NCBI GenBank assembly: GCA_021789735.1
Contig: JAJYJB010000042.1
Location: forward strand, 1 to 22,882
DNA length: 22,882 nt
Reading direction: 5' to 3'
Source: Nitrospirota bacterium
GTDB taxonomy: Bacteria; Nitrospirota; Thermodesulfovibrionia; Thermodesulfovibrionales; JdFR-88
Part shown: in pieces, positions 7,427 through 13,892 of the stretch
Position numbering within the stretch: the stretch's first letter is position 1
How the letters are laid out: each line of letters begins with the position of its first letter
The notes under the pieces: model-generated
What the model was told of the DNA's origin: nothing
Database searches by the model: none
What the model saw: the letters and a program-made list of their open reading frames with translations, nothing else
Position numbers and translations under genes: made by a program

Positions 7427-7564
7427 GGGGGAAAATGCGATAACTTCGCTTCCATAAAGGACAGCCGTGCATGTACGGGAGTTGACAGCAGACTGGCCCC
7501 CCTGGTTTTCATTATGAATGCGGCGGGCTGGATTTTCTAAAAAAAGTGTCACCGGTTTTTTTAG
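7427..7564 (+). ncRNA. Possible structured RNA or leader in the 415-bp gap 7261-7675
   Basis: GGGGG (7427-7431) can pair with CCCCC (within 7497-7502) and close a stretch of about 76 nt. Inside are GCGA/TCGC (7437-7440, 7446-7449), TCC/GGA (7451-7453, 7459-7461), CCGT/ACGG (7465-7468, 7475-7478) and CAG/CTG mini-stems. About 35 nt on, CTAAAAAAA (7537-7545) and TTTTTTTAG (7556-7564) form a perfect A/T hairpin that ends in a T tract. The whole has the look of a folded RNA with a terminator, upstream of the 7676 gene. I do not recognise a known riboswitch or ribozyme class and see no convincing plus-strand promoter. Short stems can arise by chance. Confidence 0.25.
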
Positions 7565-7675
7565 TCTTTGGTATCATTATTCTTGCAGCCAGACAGTATG
7601 GGCCCGAAAGGATGTTTGGCGCACCCGGAAAAGGAAGACAGCCGATTTAGGCCTTAACAGAAAAGCAGGGGCGGA

Positions 7676-8116
7676 ATGACTATAGAATCAGTGAAAAAAG
7701 CTGGTGGAAAGGTACTGCCGGCATGGGTCGTCATGACTTCATACGCGATGCTGATCGCTCTGGGGTTTGTATGGTCGGCCACTCATCAGAATTGGCGGTT
7801 CTACTGGGAATATTTCGCCGGGATCGTCTCGTTTATTGCCTGTGGGTCCTTTTTTTACTTTCGGAGCATTGCAAAAAGAAATCGAAAATACAAAGAGTAT
7901 CTTTCAACGCTTCAGCTTGAAAACCTTGTAACGTTTGTAGGCACCCGGGAGTGGAGACAGCTGGACGATGCATCGAGAGGGGTTGTGGCCGATTTTCTGG
8001 AAGAACACGGAAGATGGGAAGAGATAATGCGCAGGAGACATAGGACAAGATTCAGCAGAAGAAGAAACAAGGCCAAAAACCAATATGGCCAGAGCATCCA
8101 TACTGAAAAAAGCTGA
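7676..8116 (+). CDS. Hypothetical small membrane protein, two predicted helices
   Basis: A 146-residue protein I do not recognise. Two hydrophobic segments lie near the N-terminus (about 15-36 and 42-63), separated by a short HQNWRFYW turn. A hydrophilic region follows (about 65-146), starting with a basic KRNRKYKEYL and ending in an Arg-rich stretch (RRRHRTRFSRRRNK). Both ends would be cytoplasmic if the hairpin topology holds. AGGGG lies 4 nt before the ATG. It stands alone on the plus strand, divergent from the ars operon, in DNA that looks more AT-rich than the flanks, which may mean it arrived with the ars genes. There is no evidence that it acts in arsenic resistance. Confidence 0.65.
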   Translation: MTIESVKKAGGKVLPAWVVMTSYAMLIALGFVWSATHQNWRFYWEYFAGIVSFIACGSFFYFRSIAKRNRKYKEYLSTLQLENLVTFVGTREWRQLDDASRGVVADFLEEHGRWEEIMRRRHRTRFSRRRNKAKNQYGQSIHTEKS

Positions 8117-8213
8117 GTGGCAATTTAGCGGCAGGGCCTGTTTGAAACGGCGAAGACGTACCCCGGATTTTTTAAAAAATGCCGGACACTGTCAGGACAT
8201 CGCCGCCTCCGGT

Positions 8214-8240
8214 CCTTCAGGCAACATACGGGCCTGAAGG
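8214..8240. repeat. Perfect 9-bp hairpin after convergent genes
   Basis: CCTTCAGGC (8214-8222) and GCCTGAAGG (8232-8240) are exact complements around a 9-nt loop, with CCGCC/GGCGG close by able to lengthen the stem. A looser A/T palindrome (CCGGATTTTTT...CCGG) lies at 8163-8185. Both sit between the converging ends of the 7676 gene and the 8277 gene, so they are plausible transcript ends, although no strong T tract follows the first. Confidence 0.4.
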
Positions 8241-8276
8241 CGGTACGGATGCAACAAAGCGTCGTTTCCGGGAGGG

Positions 8277-8525
8277 TTATTTGATCAGCCCCTTCTCCCT
8301 GAGGTACTCATCAGAGGGTATCTCCACCGAAGTGGCGCCGACGGTATCGGAATACATAAGCCGGCCCGCGTCTATCATATCCCGCATGGAGCTTTTCACA
8401 TGTTCCGGAATTACGCCGGTCTGCGCGGAGACACCTTTTATTATGTCCTTGCCCTTAAGCTTCCTCCTGCCTTTGGCCTCCCGCACAAACTCATAAATCT
8501 TCTCTTGAAGTTTTGCCTCTTCCAT
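8277..8525 (-). CDS. Small protein, possibly a winged-helix DNA-binding domain
   Basis: I place the start at ATG 8523-8525, where GGAGG lies 8 nt upstream, giving 82 residues. A longer reading frame extends to 8636, but its extra 37 codons give a G/P/R-rich sequence and run through a terminator-like hairpin. The pattern is helix (LQEKIYEFVREAKG), basic KGKDIIKGVSAQTGVIPEHVKSSMRDMIDAGRL, then YSDTVGATSVEIP. This reads like helix, recognition helix and beta-wing, as in small winged-helix proteins about the size of DsrD. No family can be assigned with certainty. It has its own promoter region with an FNR-like dyad, suggesting oxygen- or redox-linked expression. Confidence 0.65.
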   Translation of the reverse strand: MEEAKLQEKIYEFVREAKGRRKLKGKDIIKGVSAQTGVIPEHVKSSMRDMIDAGRLMYSDTVGATSVEIPSDEYLREKGLIK

Positions 8526-8552
8526 TTCTTGCGCCTCCGGTTTTACGTCTTT

Positions 8553-8576
8553 AAAAAATGGTCCTTCCGGGGACCA
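8553..8576 (-). terminator. Terminator-like hairpin in the leader of the 8277-8525 gene (attenuator candidate)
   Basis: On the minus strand TGGTCC (8571-8576) pairs with GGACCA (8559-8564) and is followed directly by a T run down to about 8553. It lies about 15 nt before the ribosome binding site of the small protein and downstream of its predicted promoter. No minus-strand gene lies between this hairpin and the divergent aminopeptidase gene, so it is more naturally an attenuator than the end of another transcript. Confidence 0.5.
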
Positions 8577-8695
8577 CAATGGGCCTGGCCGAGGGAGACG
8601 GCGGCCCAACGCAGCGAATGCTGCCCGCCCCCACACATAACCCTGAAAAGCTAAAAATGCCGTTACGGAACCATGCGGCCAAATCCTTGTTCCAT

Positions 8696-8736
8696 GTTAT
8701 AAAAAGTTTTCGCGGGGGCGGTATGATTCATATCAT
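8696..8736 (-). promoter_or_regulatory. FNR/CRP-like operator with -10 element, class II spacing
   Basis: ATGAT-N4-ATCAT at 8723-8736 is a perfect dyad that keeps the TGAT...ATCA core of FNR-type sites (consensus TTGAT-N4-ATCAA). On the minus strand TATAAC (8696-8701) follows, with its centre 31 bp from the dyad centre. That puts the dyad at about -40.5, the usual location for class II activation by FNR/CRP-family proteins. Transcription would start near 8689 and run into the 8277-8525 gene after a leader of about 164 nt. This and the hairpin at 8553-8576 are the main contents of the 306-bp gap 8526-8831. Confidence 0.5.
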
Positions 8737-8831
8737 GCAGGGCGGGCTTTTTTGATTTTGGCCCTGGCAAAATGATCTGCACGCAAAAAAGCAAAAAAAA
8801 CAAAAAAAACACTGAAAGGGTAAAATACAAC

Positions 8832-9983
8832 ATGCGTCTGGATGCGGAAGCACTGAGGAACATCTACCTGGTAAACCTTGGCGTTACGCCGGGCGACAGG
8901 GTGCTTGTCTTTACCGACAGGCCTTCCGGAAAGGAGCAGGCCCCCAGGGGCGGAGAGCTGAAACGCAGGCAGCAGCTGGGGGAGATTGCGCGCGCCACGT
9001 CCAGCCTGGGCCGCGGGCTTGCCGGAAAGATAATTTTCAGGGAATACCCGGCAACCGGGGCTCCCGCCGTGGAGCCGCCCGGGGCGCTGTGGAGCGCCGC
9101 TTTCGGCAGAAAATGCGTTTCGGAGCTTCTGGCCAGAGGGCTCATGCGGGACATCCTTAAAAAGGAAAAAAGCCCGCGCGCGGAAGAAGCGATGGAGGCG
9201 GCCGGAGAGATAGTGAAAAGCCACTCGCGGGAAGCTGCGGATGCCGTCATAGCCCTTGCCAACTATTCCACAACGCACACCACGTTCCGCAAGCTCCTTA
9301 CCGGCTACGCGGGCGCCCGTTACGCCAGCATGCCCCTTTTTGACCTGCCGATGCTCAAGGGGCCGATGAGCGTAAACTACCCGGAGCTGAAGAAATTCAC
9401 AAGCAAGGTCGCGGCCGCCATCAGGGGGGCAGACCGTCTGGAGGTGACATCTCCAAACGGCACGAGACTTGTTTTCAAAAAAGGGAAAAGAAGAGTGCAT
9501 GAGGACAACGGCGATTACAGGAAGCCTGGAGCGGCAGGCAACCTGCCAGCTGGCGAGGTTTACCTGGCCCCTCTTGAGGGCACCGCAAACGGCAGACTCG
9601 TCCTGGAGTGGGCCCCCACCAGGAAGCTTAAAACCCCTGTCACGCTTTTGGTCAGGAACGGGTCCGTCACCGGTGTTGAAGGCCCGGAACCGTTTGCCGG
9701 ATACCTGAAGGACAGGATCGCCGCCTGCGCAGCGTGCGGAAACATCGCGGAGCTTGGCATAGGCACAAACCCTCTTGCCGCCCGGCCGGACAACATACTG
9801 GAATCCGAAAAGATACTGGGCACCGTCCATATCGCCCTGGGGGACAACCATACGTTTGGCGGCAAGGTGAAGGCCCCGTTCCACCAGGATTTCGTGTTCT
9901 TTTCCCCTACCGTGAAGATCTTTCTTTCTTCAGGGGGAAGCAGGGTGGTCATAAAAAACGGGCGCCACCTTTCCGTTTCTTAA
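8832..9983 (+). CDS. M29/NicX-like metallo-aminopeptidase family protein
   Basis: I choose ATG 8832 (AAAGGG about 11 nt upstream), giving 383 residues; an upstream ATG at 8772 adds 20 low-complexity K/N residues and lacks a ribosome binding site. The C-terminal half carries the marks of the M29 thermophilic aminopeptidase and related NicX fold: NLPAGEVYLAPLEGTANG (237-254, E249), NIAELGIGTNP (304-314, E307), LGTVHIALGDN (329-339, H333, D338) and HQDFVF (351-356). These supply the likely metal ligands. The N-terminal half begins with NIYLVNLGVTPGDRVLVFTD, common in the family. The protein is cytoplasmic and probably a peptidase, but members of the fold include a ring-cleaving dioxygenase, so the substrate is uncertain. 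It leads a plus-strand group with cutA and nfi. Confidence 0.85.
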   Translation: MRLDAEALRNIYLVNLGVTPGDRVLVFTDRPSGKEQAPRGGELKRRQQLGEIARATSSLGRGLAGKIIFREYPATGAPAVEPPGALWSAAFGRKCVSELLARGLMRDILKKEKSPRAEEAMEAAGEIVKSHSREAADAVIALANYSTTHTTFRKLLTGYAGARYASMPLFDLPMLKGPMSVNYPELKKFTSKVAAAIRGADRLEVTSPNGTRLVFKKGKRRVHEDNGDYRKPGAAGNLPAGEVYLAPLEGTANGRLVLEWAPTRKLKTPVTLLVRNGSVTGVEGPEPFAGYLKDRIAACAACGNIAELGIGTNPLAARPDNILESEKILGTVHIALGDNHTFGGKVKAPFHQDFVFFSPTVKIFLSSGGSRVVIKNGRHLSVS

Positions 9984-9995
9984 AAAAATCATCTC

Positions 9996-10310
9996 ATGGA
10001 ACATATTGTCGTATTCATAACGGCGCCGGACCAGGAGACGGCGGCCGGCATAGCCCGGGCGCTTGTAGGCGAGTCGCTTGCCGGATGCGTGAACATATTG
10101 CCCGGCGTGAGGTCCATCTATTCCTGGAAGGGGAAAACGGAGGACGAAGCGGAGGTCCTCATGATGGCAAAGACGAAGAAGCCGCTTTTTGACAGGTTAA
10201 GCGTGCGGGTAAAGGAGCTCCACCCTTACGAGACGCCGGAGATAATCGCCCTCCCTTTGACCGCGGGCTCCAGGGAGTATTTAGACTGGCTCAATGACGT
10301 CACGGGCTGA
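9996..10310 (+). CDS. cutA: Divalent-ion tolerance protein CutA
   Basis: This 104-residue protein has the CutA1 signature: VFITAPDQETAAGIARALV at the N-terminus, then LAGCVNILPGVRSIYSWKG (28-46), EDEAEVLMMAKT, and ELHPYETPEIIA (73-84). CutA forms very stable trimers with a ferredoxin-like fold. It was linked genetically to copper tolerance in E. coli, but its true function remains unclear. It starts 12 nt after the aminopeptidase and overlaps endonuclease V by 17 nt, so the three are probably one transcript. No clear ribosome binding site precedes the ATG. Confidence 0.95.
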   Translation: MEHIVVFITAPDQETAAGIARALVGESLAGCVNILPGVRSIYSWKGKTEDEAEVLMMAKTKKPLFDRLSVRVKELHPYETPEIIALPLTAGSREYLDWLNDVTG

Positions 10311-11010
10311 AGACATTCTTTCCCTTTTCCTGAAGAACTGCGAGTGGAAGGGAAGGCTGACGGCCGCGAGGGCCAGGGAGCTGCAGCGCGCCATGCGGGA
10401 CCGGGTGCGGGTCGTGCCCCTTGGGAAGAAAAAAGCGAAAATCCGTTTTGTGGCGGGCGCGGACGCCGCCTTCCCGGATGGCAAGGTGCTCGCTGTGGCC
10501 TGCCTGTTCACTTATCCGGAGCTTGAGCTTGTAGACACGCAGACCGCGCTGATGGAGTCTTCGTTCCCGTATGTGCCGGGGCTCCTCAGCTTCAGGGAAG
10601 GGCCCGCGGTGATAAGCGCCGTCCGGAAACTCCGGGAAAGGCCGGATGTCCTCATACTGGACGGACAAGGCATAGCGCACCCTCAGATGATAGGCATCGC
10701 CTCCCACGTGGGGGTGCTCCTCGACATGCCCACCATAGGCTGCGCCAAGTCCAGGCTGGTAGGGGAGTACCGGGAGCCGGGCTGGAAGCGCGGCAGCTCT
10801 TCACCCCTTGTTTTTGAAGGCCGCAGGGTGGGGACGGTGCTTCGGAGCAAGGATGGCGTGAGGCCCCTGTTTGTGTCTCCCGGCCACCTGGTGGACTTCC
10901 GGGATGCAGAGGAGCTGGTGCTTTCCTGCTCAAAGGGGTACAGGCTGCCTGAACCCACCAGGGCCGCCGACATCGAGACAAAAAGACTGAAAAAGAGCCA
11001 AAAGGACTGA
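10294..11010 (+). CDS. nfi: Endonuclease V (deoxyinosine 3'-endonuclease)
   Basis: This 238-residue protein has the full set of endonuclease V motifs: AGADAAF (D57), PYVPGLLSFREGP (92-104, E102) and LDGQGIAHP (122-130, D123), giving the Mg-binding acidic triad. GIASHVGVLLDMPTIGCAKSRL and PLFVSPGHLVD (with H198) follow. The enzyme nicks DNA at the second phosphodiester 3' to deoxyinosine and so starts repair of deaminated adenine. The basic C-terminal tail (ETKRLKKSQKD) is slightly longer than usual. Its ATG lies inside the end of cutA, suggesting translational coupling. A purine-only tract follows the stop. Confidence 0.96.
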   Translation: MTSRAEDILSLFLKNCEWKGRLTAARARELQRAMRDRVRVVPLGKKKAKIRFVAGADAAFPDGKVLAVACLFTYPELELVDTQTALMESSFPYVPGLLSFREGPAVISAVRKLRERPDVLILDGQGIAHPQMIGIASHVGVLLDMPTIGCAKSRLVGEYREPGWKRGSSSPLVFEGRRVGTVLRSKDGVRPLFVSPGHLVDFRDAEELVLSCSKGYRLPEPTRAADIETKRLKKSQKD

Positions 11011-11058
11011 AAAGAAAAAAGAGAAGGGGGGGGAAAAGAAAAAGGAAAAAATCTAAAA
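11011..11058 (+). repeat. Polypurine tract between convergent genes
   Basis: From the nfi stop codon to about 11050 the plus strand is almost entirely A and G, with a run of eight or nine G around 11026-11034 and long A runs either side. No hairpin with a T tract is seen. It lies between the convergent ends of nfi and the receiver gene. Confidence 0.5.
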
Positions 11059-11060
11059 GG

Positions 11061-11507
11061 CTAAAAGCAGGACGAAAAGTCGTCCGCTATCTGGATATTT
11101 CCTTCCGGGAGGGCCTCTTTTACTTTCTTCAATATATCGATCGAGGTGAAAGGCTTCATTATGACTCCGGTGGCGCCGTGCCTCTCAATCAGGCGCTTTG
11201 CATCATTTACATGCGTGAGGAGCACAAAGCTCTTTGTCTCCGGGTGCCTCTTCGCTATCTCTTCAAGCAGCTCCGCGGCCCCCATGTCCGGCAGGTAATC
11301 GTTTATAAAGACAAGATCAAATGGGCGGAAAAAACCGCCCGCCACGTCCGGCGGCCCGTCCAGCGCTTCGACCGCCTCCTTCCCGGAGGCCGCCAGCCGG
11401 ATGAAATTTCCCGTCTTTCTTTCAAAGATATGGAAAAAATAATGCCTGACAAAAAGACTCTCAGACGCAACCAGTATCGCCAGCCCCTCTTTTCCGTCCG
11501 CCGCCAT
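11061..11507 (-). CDS. Single-domain response regulator (receiver) with altered acidic pocket
   Basis: The start is taken as ATG 11505-11507 because GGGAGGGG lies just upstream; a frame with 14 more codons begins at 11549, but a predicted -10 element overlaps that ATG. The 148-residue product is a CheY-like receiver: LVFINDYLPDMGAAELL carries the expected phospho-acceptor Asp (D70 from this start), LLTH the conserved Thr, and VIMKPF the Lys (K118). The usual N-terminal Asp pair is replaced by Ser-Glu (ILVASESLFVR), so Mg binding and phosphorylation may be altered. There is no output domain. No kinase is adjacent, so its partner is unknown. Confidence 0.85.
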   Translation of the reverse strand: MAADGKEGLAILVASESLFVRHYFFHIFERKTGNFIRLAASGKEAVEALDGPPDVAGGFFRPFDLVFINDYLPDMGAAELLEEIAKRHPETKSFVLLTHVNDAKRLIERHGATGVIMKPFTSIDILKKVKEALPEGNIQIADDFSSCF

Positions 11508-11540
11508 CCGGCCCCCCTCCCGGCGTTTTTTGCAACTTAT

Positions 11541-11580
11541 GATATACATTAGCGGTAAAAAATTGCAATCGAAAATTGCA
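11541..11580 (-). promoter_or_regulatory. Candidate promoter and direct repeats before the receiver gene
   Basis: On the minus strand TTGCAA (11563-11568), a 16-nt spacer and TATATC (11541-11546) form a possible promoter. TGCAATTTT occurs twice in direct orientation (11572-11580 and 11559-11567) with CGAT between, overlapping the -35. Such a tandem repeat could bind a regulator. The assignment is tentative. Confidence 0.3.
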
Positions 11581-11703
11581 TAAAAACCCTGGCGCGGTCT
11601 CCAAAAAAAGCTGGTAAGATTTAATCAGGACTGGCCCCGCCGCGCTTTTTAAAGGCCCTGCTCCCGGAAAAATCACTGGGAAAAGGAGAAAAAAACAAAA
11701 AGC

Positions 11704-12576
11704 ATGAAAAAGGCGATCGCCATTGCAGTGTTTCTCCTCTTCACGCTCCTTGCCTTTGTCCGGCTGGCCGCCGCGGCCGGACATGTAAACGGGACGGACA
11801 TGCTGGTGCTCAGGATAGCCGACAGGCAGGTGATAAGCTTTGCCCGGATGATAAGGGAGATAAGCGGTCCGGACGTCATCCTGATAGGGGAAAGCCATGG
11901 CAGCGTGACGGACCACAGGATGGAGCTTGACATCATCAGGGCGCTCCATGCCTCCGTGGCCCCTCTTGCCCTGGGGATGGAGATGTTCCGCGCGGACAGC
12001 CAGAGGGAGTTGGACGGCTGGGTGACGGGAGACATCCCCCTTGAGAGCTTCCGCAAGGTCTATCATGACAACTGGGAGATGCCCTGGAGCCTGTACAGCG
12101 GCATCCTCCTTTACGCAAGACAGGTCCGGATGCCGGTGTTCGGGCTGAATGTGCCGACCGAGATAAGCGACAAGGTCTTTGAGCACGGGTTTGACTCGCT
12201 TTCGCCAGCCGAAAAAAAGGGCCTCCCGGCAGGCATCACCTGCACAGTCGATGAGGAATACATGCGCTACATCAGGGAGATGTACAGGTTTCACGCGGGG
12301 ATGGGCGGCCAGTCCTTTTATGACTTCTGCCAGGCCCAGATGCTCTGGGACTCGGTGATGGCGCGCAATATCGTTGAGACCCTGAAAAGGATGCCCGGGA
12401 TGAAGATGGTGGTGATCGCGGGCGTGGGGCATGCCTGGAAAAGGGGGATACCGGCCCAGATCGGGAAAATCTCGGATTACCGGTGTGTGGTCGTGCTGCC
12501 GGCGATGCCTAACGGCAAGTCGGTACGGGAGATAACTACATCCGACGCGGATTACATATTATTGGGCCGCGAATGA
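11704..12576 (+). CDS. ChaN-like (DUF399) haem-binding family protein, exported
   Basis: This 290-residue protein has an N-terminal signal (KKAIAIAVFLLFTLLAFV, then RLAAAAG) and the marks of the ChaN/DUF399 family: VILIGESHGSVTDH (58-71), LGMEMF (90-95), LDGWVTGD, WSLYSGILLYAR (128-139) and VIAGVGHAW (237-245). Characterised ChaN from Campylobacter is an iron-regulated lipoprotein that binds haem between dimer subunits. Here no lipobox cysteine follows the signal, so the protein is more likely soluble periplasmic or anchored by an uncleaved helix. AAAAGGAG lies about 15 nt upstream of the ATG, a rather long spacing. A haem-related role would suit the cytochrome c genes further right, but that link is inference. 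Confidence 0.88.
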   Translation: MKKAIAIAVFLLFTLLAFVRLAAAAGHVNGTDMLVLRIADRQVISFARMIREISGPDVILIGESHGSVTDHRMELDIIRALHASVAPLALGMEMFRADSQRELDGWVTGDIPLESFRKVYHDNWEMPWSLYSGILLYARQVRMPVFGLNVPTEISDKVFEHGFDSLSPAEKKGLPAGITCTVDEEYMRYIREMYRFHAGMGGQSFYDFCQAQMLWDSVMARNIVETLKRMPGMKMVVIAGVGHAWKRGIPAQIGKISDYRCVVVLPAMPNGKSVREITTSDADYILLGRE

Positions 12577-12581
12577 TCAAC

Positions 12582-12604
12582 GCGGGGCACAAAAAATTGC
12601 CCGC
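12582..12604 (+). terminator. Short hairpin after the ChaN-like gene
   Basis: GCGGGGCA (12582-12589) pairs with TGCCCGC (12598-12604) with one bulge, followed by TTTCCGTCTTT. It begins only a few bases after the stop codon. It may help to end the ChaN-like transcript ahead of the stronger hairpin at 12619-12660. Confidence 0.4.
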
Positions 12605-12618
12605 TTTCCGTCTTTAAA

Positions 12619-12660
12619 AGAAAGGGGGAAGTAAAAAAAAACTTTTACTCCCCCCTTTTT
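12619..12660. terminator. Bidirectional terminator between convergent genes
   Basis: Bases 12621-12636 pair with 12643-12658 with one mismatch (12629/12650), giving a stem of about 15 bp with a GGGGG/CCCCC core. T residues end the right arm on the plus strand and the loop-side A run gives U residues on the minus strand. It lies between the converging ChaN-like gene and the oxoamine synthase gene. Confidence 0.75.
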
Positions 12661-12689
12661 CCCGTTCAGAGGTCCCGGCGTGTGCGGGT

Positions 12690-13892
12690 TTATTCCTGTC
12701 CTATAAGCCCCAGGGCCTTGCCCACTTTTTCAAAGGCCTCAAGCACAACGTCCAGGTGCTCGTCCGTGTGCGTGGCCATATAGCTTGTCCTTATCAGCGC
12801 TTTGCCGTTTGGCACGGCCGGCGGGACCGCCACATTTACGAACACGCCCTCGTCCTGGAGCATGAAGGCCATCTTGAAGGCGGCCTCGGCGTCCTCCAGG
12901 ATGACGGGGACGATGGGGGTCTCCGTCGGGCCCGTCTCAAACCCCATTGCCTTGAACCCGTCTATCATCTTGTGCGTGTTCTTCCAGAGCTGCTCCAGCC
13001 TCTCGGGCTCATTTTCTATGATATCAAGCGCGGCGCTCACCGCCGCCACCGAGGCGGGAGGCGGGCTTGCGCTGAATATCAGCGAGCGCGCGAAATGCTT
13101 AATGTAATGGACCACTTCCTCGGAGCCCGCTATGAAGCCGCCGATTGAGGCCAGGGACTTGGAATATGTGCCCATGACGAGGTCCACCTCTTTTTCAAGC
13201 CCGAAGTGCTCCGCGGTGCCGCGGCCCGTCTTGCCCAGGACCCCTATGCCGTGGGCGTCGTCAACCATCACCCTGGCACCGTAACTGTGGGCGATCCTCA
13301 GTATCTGGGGCAGTTTCGCGATATCGCCTTCCATGCTGAAGACCCCGTCCACGACCACAAGCGCGCCGCCCCCGTCCAGCGAGCCCAGCACGCGCTCCAG
13401 GTCGTCCATCTCGTTATGGCGGAATTTTTTGACCTCGGAGTAGGAAAGCCTGCAGCCGTCTATTATGCTCGCGTGGTCCATCTTGTCTATGACCACGAAA
13501 TCATCTTTTCCGCAGAGGGCCGAAATGACGCCAAGGTTCACCTGGAAGCCGGTCGAAAAAACAAGGGCGGCCTCCTTGCGCATGAAGCGGGCCAGTTTCT
13601 CCTCAAGCGCCACGTGTATGTCCAGGGTGCCGTTCAGGAAGCGGGAACCCGCGCAGCCGGAGCCGTATTTCCTTATGGCCTCGATGGCGGCCTCTTTTAC
13701 CTTCGGGTGGTTCGTAAGCCCAAGGTAGTTGTTTGAGCCGACCATGATCATCCGCTTGCCGTCCAGGTACACAACCGGGTCCTGGGCGCTCTCTATCGTC
13801 CTGAAGTACGGATAGAGCCCGGCCTGCATGAGCTCCCTGGCTTTCGTGAATTTCCTGCATTTTTCAAACAAGTCCTGACGCTTTATAGCCAT
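12690..13892 (-). CDS. spt: Alpha-oxoamine synthase, probable serine palmitoyltransferase
   Basis: From ATG 13890-13892 (AGGA about 8 nt upstream) the product has 400 residues; a GTG at 13922 would add ten. It is a PLP fold-type I enzyme with Lys in [13 protein letters not shown] (K245), DHASIIDG (139-146, H140) and [11 protein letters not shown] (210-220). The segment [17 protein letters not shown] (77-93), YPYFR near residue 27 and the tail RTSYMATHT (368-376) resemble bacterial serine palmitoyltransferase (for example Bacteroides Spt) more than BioF or KBL. Spt condenses serine with an acyl thioester to 3-ketosphinganine, the first step of sphingolipid synthesis. It overlaps the upstream dehydrogenase by 10 bp. 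KBL or another oxoamine synthase remains possible without a tree. Confidence 0.82.
   Translation of the reverse strand: MAIKRQDLFEKCRKFTKARELMQAGLYPYFRTIESAQDPVVYLDGKRMIMVGSNNYLGLTNHPKVKEAAIEAIRKYGSGCAGSRFLNGTLDIHVALEEKLARFMRKEAALVFSTGFQVNLGVISALCGKDDFVVIDKMDHASIIDGCRLSYSEVKKFRHNEMDDLERVLGSLDGGGALVVVDGVFSMEGDIAKLPQILRIAHSYGARVMVDDAHGIGVLGKTGRGTAEHFGLEKEVDLVMGTYSKSLASIGGFIAGSEEVVHYIKHFARSLIFSASPPPASVAAVSAALDIIENEPERLEQLWKNTHKMIDGFKAMGFETGPTETPIVPVILEDAEAAFKMAFMLQDEGVFVNVAVPPAVPNGKALIRTSYMATHTDEHLDVVLEAFEKVGKALGLIGQE

Noticed and set aside
7482..7487. TTGACA as a promoter -35 box for the 7676 gene
   Set aside because: The position 17 nt downstream reads GTTTTC, so there is no matching -10.
8526..8636. 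N-terminal extension of the small winged-helix-like protein
   Set aside because: The extra 37 residues are G/P/R-rich, pass through a terminator-like hairpin, and a strong ribosome binding site supports the ATG at 8525.
8762..8778. TGGCA...TGC as a sigma-54 promoter before the aminopeptidase
   Set aside because: The GG to GC distance is 11 nt rather than the required 10, and the flanking bases fit poorly.
8733..9884. 383-codon minus-strand frame
   Set aside because: It is antisense to the aminopeptidase, whose own frame has family motifs; the antisense product is rich in R, G, P and H with no domain.
11461..12432. 323-codon minus-strand frame
   Set aside because: It is antisense to the ChaN-like gene and the product is H/P/R-rich without recognisable features.
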